Assembly: GCA_937138295.1 (NCBI GenBank)
Contig: CAKZOX010000006.1
Location: 1 to 55,520 of the forward strand
Length of the DNA stretch: 55,520 bases
Source: an uncultured Campylobacteraceae bacterium
GTDB taxonomy: Bacteria; Campylobacterota; Campylobacteria; Campylobacterales; Arcobacteraceae
Reading direction: 5' to 3'
The number at the start of each line of letters is the position of its first letter. Position 1 is the first letter of the stretch. The position numbers and the translations under genes were made by a program. Below the pieces are notes generated by a model that saw nothing but the letters and a program-made list of their open reading frames with translations, was not told the origin of the DNA and did not search any database. This document shows positions 34,900 to 44,830 of this stretch, piece by piece.

Positions 34900-35958
34900 A
34901 TGGGTGCAATAACATTTATACTAGTATTATCTTTTTTAGTTTTCTTCCATGAATTAGGACACTTTTTAGCTGCAAGATCTTTTGGAGTAAAAGTTCATGT
35001 TTTTTCAATAGGATTTGGTAAAAGACTTTTTGCCAAAGAATGGATGGGAACAACATGGCAATTTGCTTTAATTCCTTTGGGCGGTTATGTTCAAATGAAG
35101 GGTCAAAATGACTCTGACCCTTCACTAAAAGAAGAAGGAAATGACTCATATAACAACAAAAAGCCTTGGCAAAGAATAATAATTCTTTTTGCTGGTCCTT
35201 TTGCAAACTTTCTTTTAGCAGCTATTTTATATTTTGCAATTGCATTAGCAGGTGCAAGTGCATTAGCTCCTAAGGTTGGTAAAATAATTGAAAACTCTCC
35301 AGCACAAAAAGCTGGCATCATAGCAAATGATGAAATCATCAGAATAAATGATACAGATATTAGACAATGGGATGATATAGGTAAAACGATTGTATCAACT
35401 CCAGGAGCCTTAAAGTTTTATATCAAAAGAGATGGAAAACTTATTTCAAAAGTAATTAGACCTCAGGTTTCAGATACTCAAAATATTTTTAAAGAAAATA
35501 TCAAAAAAAGAATGATAGGAATAGCACCAGCACCTGAAGTTATAAACCTAAATTTAAGTTTCACTGAATCTTTAGTTTATGCTTATGATAAAACTGTATT
35601 TGCCTCAACTCTTATTTTTCAAGGTGTTCAAAAACTTTTACAAGGAATAATTCCAAGTAGTGAAGTTGGTGGAGTTATTACAATTGGAAAAGTTATATCA
35701 GATGCTAGTGAATCTAGTATTATAGCTTTACTTGGAATTACAGCACTTATATCTGTAAACCTTGGAGTGCTAAACTTATTACCAATTCCTGCTTTAGATG
35801 GTGGACATATTATGTTCAATTTATATGAAATGATTTTTAGAAGAAAACCAAGTGATAGAGTTTTTGTTGCTCTTACAATAGCAGGATGGGTAATTTTAGC
35901 TTGCTTAATGATACTTGGATTATATAACGATATTAACAGAATTTTTTTAAATGGATAG
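34900..35958 (+). CDS. RIP metalloprotease RseP-like (site-2 protease)
   Basis: This 352-residue protein has four membrane segments, the zinc motif His17-Glu-Leu-Gly-His21 in the first, a PDZ domain (about 118-200) with NSPAQKAG and DEIIRI, and the second active-site motif LDGGH near 295-299. It cleaves transmembrane segments of anti-sigma factors or signal-peptide remnants. It is shorter than E. coli RseP (450) and has one PDZ domain. Confidence 0.9.
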   Translation: MGAITFILVLSFLVFFHELGHFLAARSFGVKVHVFSIGFGKRLFAKEWMGTTWQFALIPLGGYVQMKGQNDSDPSLKEEGNDSYNNKKPWQRIIILFAGPFANFLLAAILYFAIALAGASALAPKVGKIIENSPAQKAGIIANDEIIRINDTDIRQWDDIGKTIVSTPGALKFYIKRDGKLISKVIRPQVSDTQNIFKENIKKRMIGIAPAPEVINLNLSFTESLVYAYDKTVFASTLIFQGVQKLLQGIIPSSEVGGVITIGKVISDASESSIIALLGITALISVNLGVLNLLPIPALDGGHIMFNLYEMIFRRKPSDRVFVALTIAGWVILACLMILGLYNDINRIFLNG

Positions 35959-35962
35959 ATAA

Positions 35963-36646
35963 ATGATAACAAAAGAACAAGCTACAAAAAATTTAGATAC
36001 ATTAATTACAAAAGTAGAAGCTGCAAGACTTAGAGTTTCTCATCATCATATTGTAAAAATTATTGGAATTAGTAAATACTCAACTAGTGAAGATGTTCAA
36101 GCTTTATATGAAGTTGGACAAAGAGCTTTTGGGGAAAATAAGGTACAAGACTTAAAAGAAAAAAGTACAACTTTAGATTCATATCCAATAGAATGGCATT
36201 TTGTAGGAAGACTACAAAAGAATAAAATCAACAATTTAATTGATTTAAATCCAATGTTAATGCACTCTTTAGATAGTTTAGATTTAGCACAAGAATTAGA
36301 TAAAAAATTAAAAGCTAAAAAGAAAACTATGTCATGTTTACTTCAAATTAATTCTGCACGTGAAGATAGTAAAGCAGGAGTTATGCCTGAAGTTGCTGTT
36401 GAGACATATAAAAATATACTTGAAAACTATCCTAATATTAAATTAAAAGGTGTGATGAGTATAGGTGCTCACAGTGAAGACAGAAATGAAATCAAAGCTT
36501 CATTTGATTTAACAAAGAAAATTTATGATGAACTTGAGCCTTTAGGAGCTAGATATTGTTCTATGGGTATGAGTAGTGACTTTGAACTAGCCATTGCATG
36601 TGGTTCAAATATGATCAGAGTTGGGTCTAGTTTATTTAAAAACTAA
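35963..36646 (+). CDS. YggS family PLP-binding homeostasis protein
   Basis: This 227-residue protein has the PLP lysine at Lys38 in IIGISKYS and the signatures GENKVQDLKEK, IEWHFVGRLQKNK and MGMSSDFELAI. It is a single-domain PLP protein controlling vitamin B6 balance and has no known enzyme activity. It is the last gene of the run and begins four bases after the rseP-like stop. Confidence 0.93.
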   Translation: MITKEQATKNLDTLITKVEAARLRVSHHHIVKIIGISKYSTSEDVQALYEVGQRAFGENKVQDLKEKSTTLDSYPIEWHFVGRLQKNKINNLIDLNPMLMHSLDSLDLAQELDKKLKAKKKTMSCLLQINSAREDSKAGVMPEVAVETYKNILENYPNIKLKGVMSIGAHSEDRNEIKASFDLTKKIYDELEPLGARYCSMGMSSDFELAIACGSNMIRVGSSLFKN

Positions 36647-36648
36647 GC

Positions 36649-36654
36649 TATAAT
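36649..36654 (+). promoter_or_regulatory. -10 element for the GNAT-nitrilase gene
   Basis: TATAAT lies about 37-42 bases upstream of the ATG at 36691, just downstream of the yggS stop. Confidence 0.45.
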
Positions 36655-36690
36655 ATATTCCATATTTATATTAGGAAATGAGAATTAAAT

Positions 36691-38214
36691 ATGGAAGAAC
36701 ACATAGATAAAATAGAGTTAGTCTATCTAAAAAAACAAGACCATCAAGATATTGTAAAACTCATGGAAGATGAGTACAGATATCTTGATGATTCCACATG
36801 GACTCAAGAAGAGTTTTACTCACTTATTAACAAATTCCCAGAGGGTCAAGTCGCAATTAAAATCAACAATGAATTAGCAGGATTTGCACTTAGTATTATA
36901 GTTGATTATCACAAATTCGATGATGTACATAGCTACAAAGAAATCACAGGTAATTATACTTTTAAAACCCATGACATTAATGGAAATGTACTTTATGGTG
37001 TTGATGTTTTTATTCATAAAAAATTTAGAGGTCTTAGACTTGGTAGAAGATTGTATGAATTTAGAAAAGAATTATGTGAAGAAAAAAATCTTGAAAGTAT
37101 AATATTTGGTGGTAGAATTCCAAACTATTCAAAATATGCTGATGAAATTTCACCTAAAGAATATATTCAAAAAGTTAAATCAAGGGAAATTTATGACCCG
37201 GTTTTAAATTTTCAATTATCAAATGACTTTTATGTAAAAAGAGTAATAAAAAACTACCTTGAGGGTGATGTTGATTCAAAAGAGTATGCATGCTTATTAA
37301 AATGGGATAATATATACTATTCTAAACCTTCAAAAAAACCTATGAATGAAAAAACTGTGATAAGACTTGGTTTAATTCAATGGCAAGTAAGGCCTTATAA
37401 GAATATTGAAGAAGTATTAGAACAAGCTGAATATTTTGTAAATTCAGTTTCCTCTTATAGAAGTGATTTTGCCCTATTCCCTGAATTCTTCAATGCTCCA
37501 CTTATGGCTAAATATAATCATTTAAGTGAAGCAGATGCTATTAGAGAACTTGCAAAATACACACCACAATTCAAAGAGGAGTTTTCAAAACTTGCAATTT
37601 CTTATAATATAAATATTATTACAGGAAGTATGCCTGAACTTGTTGATGGAAGTTTACATAATGTTGGTTTTCTGTGTAAAAGAGATGGTACAGTTGAGAG
37701 ATATGCAAAAATTCATGTTACACCTGATGAAGAAAAAGTTTGGGGATTAAAGGGTTCAAATGAAATTAAAACTTTTGACACTGATTGTGGAAAAATTGGA
37801 ATTTTAATTTGTTATGATTCTGAATTTCCTGAATTAAGTAGGCTACTTGCTCAAGATGGAATGAATATATTATTTGTACCTTTTTTAACTGATACTCAAA
37901 ATGGTTACTCAAGGGTTAGATTATGTGCGCAAGCAAGAGCTGTTGAAAATGAATGTTATGTTGCAATTGCAGGTTGTGTTGGAAATCTACCAAAAGTAGC
38001 TAATATGGATATTCAATATGCTCAATCAGCTGTATTTACACCTTGTGATTTTGCATTTCCTGCAAATGGAATTAAAGCAGAATCAACACCTAATACTGAA
38101 ATGATATTAATTGCAGATATTGACTTAGAACTTTTAAAAGAACTGCATAGTTTTGGAAGTGTAAATAATCTAAAAGATAGAAGAACTGATATTTATGAAG
38201 TAATTAGAAAGTAA
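36691..38214 (+). CDS. Bifunctional GNAT acetyltransferase - carbon-nitrogen hydrolase fusion
   Basis: This 507-residue protein joins two domains. Residues about 8-200 form a GNAT domain with the acetyl-CoA motif RGLRLGRRLY (113-122). Residues about 222-505 form a nitrilase-superfamily amidase with the catalytic triad Glu265 (FPEFF), Lys340 (AKIHV) and Cys374 (LICYDSEFPE). The pairing suggests coupled acetylation and amide hydrolysis of one small molecule, but the substrate is not known. The gene is monocistronic with its own promoter and a hairpin after it. Confidence 0.9.
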   Translation: MEEHIDKIELVYLKKQDHQDIVKLMEDEYRYLDDSTWTQEEFYSLINKFPEGQVAIKINNELAGFALSIIVDYHKFDDVHSYKEITGNYTFKTHDINGNVLYGVDVFIHKKFRGLRLGRRLYEFRKELCEEKNLESIIFGGRIPNYSKYADEISPKEYIQKVKSREIYDPVLNFQLSNDFYVKRVIKNYLEGDVDSKEYACLLKWDNIYYSKPSKKPMNEKTVIRLGLIQWQVRPYKNIEEVLEQAEYFVNSVSSYRSDFALFPEFFNAPLMAKYNHLSEADAIRELAKYTPQFKEEFSKLAISYNINIITGSMPELVDGSLHNVGFLCKRDGTVERYAKIHVTPDEEKVWGLKGSNEIKTFDTDCGKIGILICYDSEFPELSRLLAQDGMNILFVPFLTDTQNGYSRVRLCAQARAVENECYVAIAGCVGNLPKVANMDIQYAQSAVFTPCDFAFPANGIKAESTPNTEMILIADIDLELLKELHSFGSVNNLKDRRTDIYEVIRK

Positions 38215-38231
38215 GAGTTCTTCTTACTTTC
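38207..38231 (+). terminator. Hairpin after the GNAT-nitrilase gene
   Basis: GAAAGTAAGA (38207-38216) pairs perfectly with TCTTACTTTC (38222-38231) around a five-base loop and overlaps the stop codon. It lies between convergent genes and has no long T-tract. Confidence 0.5.
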
Positions 38232-38247
38232 AGTAGTTTAATCTTAC

Positions 38248-39234
38248 TTACTTTATTTTTGGAATTTTAATTATGAATTCAGCACCTTTATAGGTCTTAC
38301 CTTCAATTTCCTTTTTAATATTTTTAACTTGAATAGAACCTTTTAAATTCTTTTCTATAATTCTCTTGCAAATAAACAAACCGATACCTGTTCCTATTGA
38401 TTTGTGCTTTGTAGTAAAATATGCTTCAAAAATATTATCTTTAATTTCAGATGATACACCACCTGCATTATCATAAATTTTTATTACATTGAATTTATCT
38501 TCAACTTCATAATTTATAATAATCCTTCTTTCAGATATATCTCTGTCTATTAACACATCTTTTGCATTATTAAAAATATTTAAAAATACTTGTGATAATT
38601 CAGATTTGTAAACTAACGAATCAAAACTTTTGTTTTTGACATCATCAAGATTATTCTCGATTTCAATAAAATTATCTTGATATGAAAATTCAACGATATT
38701 GATAGTATCTTGAACAATTTCTAAAATATTTAGTTTTTTTAACTCTTTATCTTCTTTAAAAAAGTCCCTAAAATCTTCTATTGTGTTTGATAAAAACTTT
38801 GTAAATGAAATTATTTTTAATAAAGATTCATTTACATCTTCAGTTTTTGCAATTCCCATTTGAATTTGAATACTTAATCCAGAAGCAGCCGAACTAATTG
38901 TAGATAATGGTTGTCTCCACTGATGGGCAATATTAGCTAACATCTCATTTACAGAATTAGTTTTAGTTTCAATGATAATTTCTTTATCTTCTTCTTTTAC
39001 CTTTTGAACTTCAACTTCAATCATTTCGTCAATGTGACTTTCTAAGTCTTTCATTTGATGTTTTATATCTTTTAAATCTTTTTCTAGTTTCTTATCATTA
39101 TGAACTACTTTAAAAAGCTCAGCATCTAAACAAACTAATAAATCATTAAATTTTGATTCATTTAATGATGAAAAATCAGTAATTTCTAAACGATTTAAAA
39201 TATCAAGAAGCTTTTCATCTTTTATATTTTCCAT
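38248..39234 (-). CDS. Cytoplasmic sensor histidine kinase
   Basis: A 328-residue soluble kinase. Residues 1-95 are helical and charged, likely a coiled coil, with no recognised sensor fold. The phosphorylated His104 is in HQWRQPL. The ATPase domain has an N box (NNAKD), DNAGG and GTGIGLFI. No response regulator is adjacent. It sits between the convergent GNAT-nitrilase gene and trpC. The signal is unknown. Confidence 0.88.
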   Translation of the reverse strand: MENIKDEKLLDILNRLEITDFSSLNESKFNDLLVCLDAELFKVVHNDKKLEKDLKDIKHQMKDLESHIDEMIEVEVQKVKEEDKEIIIETKTNSVNEMLANIAHQWRQPLSTISSAASGLSIQIQMGIAKTEDVNESLLKIISFTKFLSNTIEDFRDFFKEDKELKKLNILEIVQDTINIVEFSYQDNFIEIENNLDDVKNKSFDSLVYKSELSQVFLNIFNNAKDVLIDRDISERRIIINYEVEDKFNVIKIYDNAGGVSSEIKDNIFEAYFTTKHKSIGTGIGLFICKRIIEKNLKGSIQVKNIKKEIEGKTYKGAEFIIKIPKIK

Positions 39235-39258
39235 AGTGTTATCCTATATGTGTTAGAT

Positions 39259-40050
39259 TTAGTTACAAGCGTTTTTAAACTTCTTTAACTCATCTTCAAT
39301 TGATGGAACTCTCATAAAATGTTCTCCAATTAAAAAGGCATCTGCTCCAATTGAACTTAAATTTTGAATAATCTCTGTATTACTAACTCCACTTTCTGCA
39401 ACAATTATTTTTCCATTTGGAATAAGTGGAATTAATTTTTCACATAAAGTCATATCCATTTCCATTGTTTCTAGATTTCTATGGTTTATTCCAATAATAC
39501 TTGCTCCACATTTAATAGCTTTTGTTAAATCCTCTTTATCATGAACTTCAACTAAAACTTCTAAACCTAAATGAATAGCATAATCATATAATTCTTTTAA
39601 CTCTTTAGTTCCTAAAGATTTTGCAATAAGTAAAATGAAATCAGCCCCATAAACCAAAGCCTCAACTATTTGATATTTATCAACAATAAAATCTTTTCTT
39701 AATAGTGGAGTTGGTACATATCTTCTAATAGCTGTTAAGTACTCTAAATTTCCTTGAAAATAATGAGGTTCTGTTAAAACAGAAATTGCATTAGCTCCAT
39801 TTGCGCTGTACTCTTGAGCAATAGCAATAGGATCAAAATCTTCTTTGATTACACCTTTACTAGGACTAGCTTTTTTAACCTCAGCTATAATTCTTACAGG
39901 TTCATCTTTTGTCGATGTTAAAAATGGTTTAACATCCCTTGGACTATATGGATTTGAAGACAAAGTTCTTCCTAATAAATCTAAAGGAAAATCTTTTTTT
40001 CTCTTCTCTAAATCTTGAATAGTTCTTTCGTTTATTTCATCTAATATCAC
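39259..40050 (-). CDS. trpC: Indole-3-glycerol phosphate synthase
   Basis: This 263-residue TIM-barrel enzyme has [13 protein letters not shown], the catalytic Lys in [17 protein letters not shown] and ESGV. It starts with GTG with AAGGAG eight bases upstream and overlaps the TPR gene by four bases. It turns carboxyphenylaminodeoxyribulose phosphate into indole-glycerol phosphate. No other trp gene is adjacent; trpF lies about 7 kb away in this window. Confidence 0.95.
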   Translation of the reverse strand: MILDEINERTIQDLEKRKKDFPLDLLGRTLSSNPYSPRDVKPFLTSTKDEPVRIIAEVKKASPSKGVIKEDFDPIAIAQEYSANGANAISVLTEPHYFQGNLEYLTAIRRYVPTPLLRKDFIVDKYQIVEALVYGADFILLIAKSLGTKELKELYDYAIHLGLEVLVEVHDKEDLTKAIKCGASIIGINHRNLETMEMDMTLCEKLIPLIPNGKIIVAESGVSNTEIIQNLSSIGADAFLIGEHFMRVPSIEDELKKFKNACN

Positions 40051-41204
40051 TTATTACACTCCTTAATTTTTTCCCAATGGAATTTTATTTCTTTTTCTTC
40101 TTGCCCTATTTTATCAACAATACTTTTCATTATTTCAAATGCTCTATTACATTTATTTTGTTTATACAATCCCCATGCTAAAGTATCTAAAAAAGCTATA
40201 TCTTCAGGCATTTTCACTAAAGCTTTTTTAACTAAATCAACACCTTCATTTATGTTAACATCATGATCAATAAGTAAATATGCTAAATAGTTTTGGTAAA
40301 CAGCATTTTGATTTTTTTCTAAAACCTTTTCAAACTTTTTAATAACATTAGTTAAGATTTCATCTTTGTTTTTAGCTGTTTCATAATCATACATAGCTAT
40401 TTGTGCTAGAAAGCTTACATCTTTTGTATCTTCATATCCATCATATAGATATTCATAGGCACCCTTTAAGTCTCCAAGCTTTTTATAAAAACTTGTAATT
40501 ATATCAATATTATCTTTTTCATGTTCTTTAAAAAAAGAAATTCCTTCTTTTGGATTTAGACTGTAAAAATAGCTAACCAATAATCTTTTACTTTTTTCAA
40601 AGAAAAACGGATTAGTTTCTTTGTATTCAACATATAGTTTTTTTAATAATTCTAAACCTTTTTTAAAATCTTTATTCTTTTCATACATCAATAAAAGTCT
40701 AATTGTAAGCTTTGAATTAAAATCTTCAAACACATGTTTTTCTAAAATCTCTTGTGCTTTAGCTTTTTGATTTAAATGATTATCATATATATTAACTAAT
40801 CCTAATATTACATTTTCATCTTTATTTTCTAGATAAACTCTTTCTAAAATTTTTACAGCTTTTTCATACTCTTCATTTAAAGATAAAGCATAAGCATAAA
40901 GCTCCAATATTTTTATATTTTCAGTTTCATAGTTCTTTAATTTATCTATTATTAATTTTGTATCGTTAACTCTAGCACTCATTTGTAAATACTTAAACAA
41001 ATACTCTTCACTAGGTTTCAACTCATAAAGTTTCTCATACATCTCTTTTGCATTTAATACTAAGCCTTGAGATTCATATTCTATAGCAAACAGTATATAT
41101 TGTGTTTCATATAGTTTTACATCTTCAGGTGCAATAGTTTGTTCATTTGCAAAAAGATTAGCACTTAAAAGTGCTGATATTATAAATTTTTTATAGCCGG
41201 ACAC
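40047..41204 (-). CDS. Secreted TPR-repeat protein
   Basis: This 385-residue protein begins at a GTG. It has a short signal peptide ending about LFA (residue 19) and then a chain of helical pairs consistent with TPR repeats (for example at [34 protein letters not shown] and [15 protein letters not shown]). It is probably periplasmic and makes protein contacts, perhaps in envelope assembly. It overlaps the YkgJ-like gene by 25 bases and trpC by four. Confidence 0.75.
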   Translation of the reverse strand: MSGYKKFIISALLSANLFANEQTIAPEDVKLYETQYILFAIEYESQGLVLNAKEMYEKLYELKPSEEYLFKYLQMSARVNDTKLIIDKLKNYETENIKILELYAYALSLNEEYEKAVKILERVYLENKDENVILGLVNIYDNHLNQKAKAQEILEKHVFEDFNSKLTIRLLLMYEKNKDFKKGLELLKKLYVEYKETNPFFFEKSKRLLVSYFYSLNPKEGISFFKEHEKDNIDIITSFYKKLGDLKGAYEYLYDGYEDTKDVSFLAQIAMYDYETAKNKDEILTNVIKKFEKVLEKNQNAVYQNYLAYLLIDHDVNINEGVDLVKKALVKMPEDIAFLDTLAWGLYKQNKCNRAFEIMKSIVDKIGQEEKEIKFHWEKIKECNK

Positions 41205-41560
41205 TCTTTAAATACCTCTTCTTTATTTTGTTTAAAATAATCCCAAAAAGGAAATGTTCTACATTGAATTGGTCTTGCTTCATATATAGAACAACATTTT
41301 TTCTCTAAATCAAAAAAAGCACATGCATAGTTATTTTCATCTAACTGTTTCTCTTTTATACTAAATTTATACCCTACTTTAAAAAGGTACTTATTAGATA
41401 AATTTTCAATACTCATATTTAAATGATTTGCTAAAGTTTCAATTTCACTTTTATTTATCCAAATATAACCACTTTCACCAATACAACAATTTCCAGCACA
41501 AGTGTCACATCCACTTGGATCAAAACCAAAATCAAAACCTTCTTTTTTAACAATATTCAT
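41180..41560 (-). CDS. YkgJ-type cysteine cluster protein
   Basis: A 126-residue protein with a Cys-rich N-terminal motif (CDTCAGNCC) and a second cluster (KCCSIYEARPIQCRTFPF) typical of YkgJ/DUF3109-type proteins. The cysteines probably bind zinc or an iron-sulfur centre. The role is unknown. It overlaps both the methyltransferase gene (14 bases) and the TPR gene (25 bases). Confidence 0.85.
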   Translation of the reverse strand: MNIVKKEGFDFGFDPSGCDTCAGNCCIGESGYIWINKSEIETLANHLNMSIENLSNKYLFKVGYKFSIKEKQLDENNYACAFFDLEKKCCSIYEARPIQCRTFPFWDYFKQNKEEVFKECPAIKNL

Positions 41561-42269
41561 CTAGATCAACCTTAATACTATGAGTGGAACTCATCTTATA
41601 TATATCATTTACTTTTTTACTAAACTCACTACCCTCAAACATAATTAAAGGTGGTAAAATCTTAGTTAAAGATTTTGAATTTTTTCTTGCGTAAATCATT
41701 ACTAATGATGCATCTTTATTTTCATTTGGGTGAACAAATTGAATAGATTCTACATTAAACTTATTGTTCTCAAGACATTTGAGTAGTACATTTAATTGTT
41801 TTGCATCATAACAAAAGAAAAATTTACCTTTTTGATTTAATACTTTGTATACTTTACTAAAAAATTTATCAATTGGTAGTGAATCTTGGTATCTTGCTAT
41901 ATTTAAAATGCTATTTTCACTTTTTATTACATTATTATGATAAAAAGGAGGATTTGAAATACATATATCAAATTCTTTCTCAAATTCAATTTCCAAAAAA
42001 GAGCCTTCAAATAACTTATTTGTTATTTTATTATTATTAGAATTCAAATTTGTTAAGAATTGAAACACTTTTTGTATTTCACACTGATTTAATTGCAAAT
42101 TAGGATTATCCCTTGAAACTAATAATCCTAAAATTCCACTACCACTTCCAATATCTAATAATTCACCTTTTATATTTTTAAACTTTTTCAAGTTGTTCAT
42201 AATAAAAGAGTATAAAAAATGTGTATCACTATTATAGCAATAACCATTATTAGGCTGATATAGAAGCAA
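41547..42269 (-). CDS. TrmN6-like tRNA1(Val) adenine-N6 methyltransferase
   Basis: This 240-residue protein has SAM loop DIGSGSG (39-45) and catalytic NPPF (106-109), typical of N6-adenine methylation. It begins at a TTG with AAAGGA five bases upstream. The N-terminal YQPNNGYCYNSDTHFLYSFI fits the TrmN6 family, but a related 16S or protein methylation role is possible. It begins the minus-strand run down to the kinase. Confidence 0.8.
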   Translation of the reverse strand: MLLYQPNNGYCYNSDTHFLYSFIMNNLKKFKNIKGELLDIGSGSGILGLLVSRDNPNLQLNQCEIQKVFQFLTNLNSNNNKITNKLFEGSFLEIEFEKEFDICISNPPFYHNNVIKSENSILNIARYQDSLPIDKFFSKVYKVLNQKGKFFFCYDAKQLNVLLKCLENNKFNVESIQFVHPNENKDASLVMIYARKNSKSLTKILPPLIMFEGSEFSKKVNDIYKMSSTHSIKVDLDEYC

Positions 42270-42521
42270 AGTATTCCTTTAAATTTTTATTATTGTATCT
42301 AAGTAAAGCATATAAAATCTTGAATTTACATTTCTATTTATGCCTTTGATTTTAAATAGCAATAGCATAGCAATTTAATCTTGTAGCAAAATGTAACAAT
42401 CATTAAATTATAGCTGTAAATATTTAGTTTTAATTTTAAAAACTATTAAACATAGGCTATCATTTGACAATAATAATTGAGACATTCAAATATTGATATT
42501 GATAAAAAACAAGGGGAAATT
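42270..42521 (+). promoter_or_regulatory. 252-bp intergenic region with the oorDABC promoter
   Basis: The stretch is extremely A/T rich with no gene on either strand. It must carry the oor promoter and the start region of the divergent methyltransferase. A strong ribosome binding site (AAGGGGAA, 42511-42518) precedes oorD. I see no clear operator. Confidence 0.4.
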
Positions 42522-42845
42522 ATGTCAAATATGGAAGCACCAGCTAACACTCCTGTATGGACTAATGAAGCAAGATGTAAAGCATGTGATAAATGCGTAT
42601 CTGTTTGTCCTGCAGGTGTACTTGCAATGAGACAAGATGTTCACTCAACTTTAGGTTCAATGATTACAGTTGTTCACCCTGAAGCATGTATTGGTTGTAC
42701 AGATTGTGAATTAGCTTGCCCAGACTTTGCTATATATGTTGCTGATAGAAAAGAGTTTAAGTTTGCTAAACTTAGTGATGAAGCAAAAGAGAGAAAAGAA
42801 AAAGTTATTAAAAATAACTACAGAATACTAGACGAAGACGCTTAA
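42522..42845 (+). CDS. oorD: 2-oxoglutarate:acceptor oxidoreductase subunit OorD (ferredoxin-like)
   Basis: 107 residues from the ATG at 42522, behind AAGGGGAA; a TTG at 42477 is rejected. Two 4Fe-4S motifs are seen, CKACDKCVSVCP and CIGCTDCELACP. It carries electrons inside the OorDABC complex, which links succinyl-CoA formation to quinone reduction in Helicobacter and Campylobacter. It is the first gene of the four-gene operon. Confidence 0.95.
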   Translation: MSNMEAPANTPVWTNEARCKACDKCVSVCPAGVLAMRQDVHSTLGSMITVVHPEACIGCTDCELACPDFAIYVADRKEFKFAKLSDEAKERKEKVIKNNYRILDEDA

Positions 42846-42854
42846 GGAGAATTG

Positions 42855-43988
42855 ATGGCTAGAGAACTAATATCTACAGGAAATGAATTAGCTGCAAAAG
42901 CAGCGCTAGACTCAGATTTAGAGTTTTTTGGTGGATACCCAATTACTCCTTCATCTGAAATTATGCACGTATTATCATCTGCATTACCAGCAAGAGGTAA
43001 AGCGTGTATTCAAATGGAAGACGAAATTTCAGGAATTTGTTCAGCATTAGGTGCTGCAATGTCTGGAGTTAGATCAATGACTGCATCATCAGGACCGGGT
43101 ATTTCACTTAAAGCTGAAAACTTAGGTTTAGGATATATTGCAGAAGTTCCATTAGTTGTAATCAACGTAATGAGAGGTGGACCATCAACAGGTTTACCAA
43201 CAAGAGTTGCACAAGGGGATTTACTACAAGCTAAAAACCCAACTCATGGTGATGTTAAATCTATTACTTTATGTCCAGGTAACTTATCTGAATGTTATAC
43301 AGAAGTAGCACGAGCATTTAACTTAGCTGATAGATTTATGCAACCAGTATTCGTTTTATTAGATGAAACTATTGGTCACATGAGTGGTAAAGCTTCTATT
43401 CCAGATTTAGAAGAAGTACAAGCTAGTAAAATTTCTAGAAAGAAATTTGAAGGTGATCCAAAAGATTATTTACCATACGGTGTTGAGCAAGATGAGCCTG
43501 CTGTATTAAATAAAATGTTTGAAGGGTATAGATACCACTTCACAGGATTACACCATGGTCCATCAGGTCACCCAACTGAAGATGCTGATACTTGTGATGC
43601 TTTAATGAAAAGATTATTCAACAAAGTTGATGCTCACATGGATGAAGTAGAATCAAATGAAGAGTATATGTTAGAAGATGCTGATTTAATGATTATTGCA
43701 TACGGTTCAGTTTCATTAGGTGTAACTGAAGCTATTAACAGATTGAGAGCTGAAGGAATTAAAGTTGGTATGTTTAGACCAAGAACAATTTGGCCAAGTC
43801 CTGCAAATAGAATTAATGAATTAATGCAAAAATTTGACAAAGTTTTAGTTACTGAATTAAATATGGGACAATTTGCAGATGAAGTTCAAAGAGTTTCTGG
43901 AAGAAATGACTTTGAAACATTATTTAAAGTAAATGGTAGACCACTGTCTCCACTAGAAATTATTGAAAAAGTAAAAGGAATTATATAA
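42855..43988 (+). CDS. oorA: 2-oxoglutarate:acceptor oxidoreductase subunit OorA (alpha)
   Basis: About 377 residues from the ATG at 42855, with AAGGAG upstream; an earlier TTG is ignored. The GGYPITPSSEIMH and TASSGPGISL motifs mark a pyruvate/oxoglutarate ferredoxin-type alpha subunit. It pairs with OorB as the catalytic core. Its stop overlaps the oorB start by one base. Confidence 0.95.
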   Translation: MARELISTGNELAAKAALDSDLEFFGGYPITPSSEIMHVLSSALPARGKACIQMEDEISGICSALGAAMSGVRSMTASSGPGISLKAENLGLGYIAEVPLVVINVMRGGPSTGLPTRVAQGDLLQAKNPTHGDVKSITLCPGNLSECYTEVARAFNLADRFMQPVFVLLDETIGHMSGKASIPDLEEVQASKISRKKFEGDPKDYLPYGVEQDEPAVLNKMFEGYRYHFTGLHHGPSGHPTEDADTCDALMKRLFNKVDAHMDEVESNEEYMLEDADLMIIAYGSVSLGVTEAINRLRAEGIKVGMFRPRTIWPSPANRINELMQKFDKVLVTELNMGQFADEVQRVSGRNDFETLFKVNGRPLSPLEIIEKVKGII

Positions 43989-44821
43989 TGGCTTTTAATT
44001 ACGACGAATATTTAAGAACAAATAAAATGCCAACACTATGGTGTTGGGGATGTGGTGACGGAGTTATTCTAAAATCTGTAATTAGAGCTATCCAAAAAGT
44101 TGGTTGGAACATGGACGATGTTTGTGTTGTATCTGGAATTGGATGTTCTGGAAGATTTTCTTCATACATTAACTGTAACACAGTACACACAACACACGGT
44201 AGAACTTTAGCATATGCTACTGGAATTAAATTAGCTAATCCAGATAAAAAAGTTATCGTTGTAGGTGGAGATGGTGATGGTCTTGCTATTGGTGGTAACC
44301 ACACAATTCATGCATCAAGAAGAAATATTGATTTAAATTATATCATTATTAATAACTTCATTTATGGATTAACAAATTCTCAAACTTCTCCAACTACTCC
44401 TCAAGGTATGTGGACAGTAACAATGAGTAGAGGTAATATTGATCCTACATTTGATGCTTGTAAGTTAGTTGAAGCAGCTGGTGCATCATTTGTTGCTAGA
44501 GAAACAATGTTAGACCCTAAAAAACTTGAAAGAGTTTTAGTTAAAGGTTTCCAACATACAGGATTCTCATTTATTGAAGTATTCTCTAACTGTCACGTTA
44601 ACTTAGGAAGAAAAAATAAAATGGCTACAGCTATGGCAAACTTAGAGTGGATTGATTCTATTTCTATTGCAAAAGCGAAATATGATAAATTAGAGCCAGA
44701 AGAGCAAGAAGGGAAATTCCCATTAGGTGTATTAAAACATGATGCAGATGCTCCTGAATATTGTACTTCATATGAAAAAGTAAAAGAAGCACACAAAAAT
44801 AAAACACAAGTAGAATTATAA
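43988..44821 (+). CDS. oorB: 2-oxoglutarate:acceptor oxidoreductase subunit OorB (beta, TPP-binding)
   Basis: This 277-residue protein has the thiamine-diphosphate motif GDGDGLAIGGNH (GDG...N) and the Cys cluster CWGCGDG. It binds TPP and decarboxylates 2-oxoglutarate to succinyl-CoA with OorA. It follows oorA with a one-base overlap and is followed by oorC after nine bases. Confidence 0.95.
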   Translation: MAFNYDEYLRTNKMPTLWCWGCGDGVILKSVIRAIQKVGWNMDDVCVVSGIGCSGRFSSYINCNTVHTTHGRTLAYATGIKLANPDKKVIVVGGDGDGLAIGGNHTIHASRRNIDLNYIIINNFIYGLTNSQTSPTTPQGMWTVTMSRGNIDPTFDACKLVEAAGASFVARETMLDPKKLERVLVKGFQHTGFSFIEVFSNCHVNLGRKNKMATAMANLEWIDSISIAKAKYDKLEPEEQEGKFPLGVLKHDADAPEYCTSYEKVKEAHKNKTQVEL

Positions 44822-44830
44822 GGAGACATA

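Noticed and set aside
42477..42521. N-terminal extension of oorD from a TTG at 42477
   Set aside because: The ATG at 42522 follows AAGGGGAA; the extension is not typical of OorD.
42270..42521. Possible tRNA or small RNA gene upstream of oorD
   Set aside because: No cloverleaf-like pairing or T-loop sequence could be seen; it is A/T-rich promoter DNA.
43999..44304. 101-residue minus-strand frame inside oorB
   Set aside because: Antisense of a strongly conserved enzyme and rich in Pro/Ser, with no coding signature.
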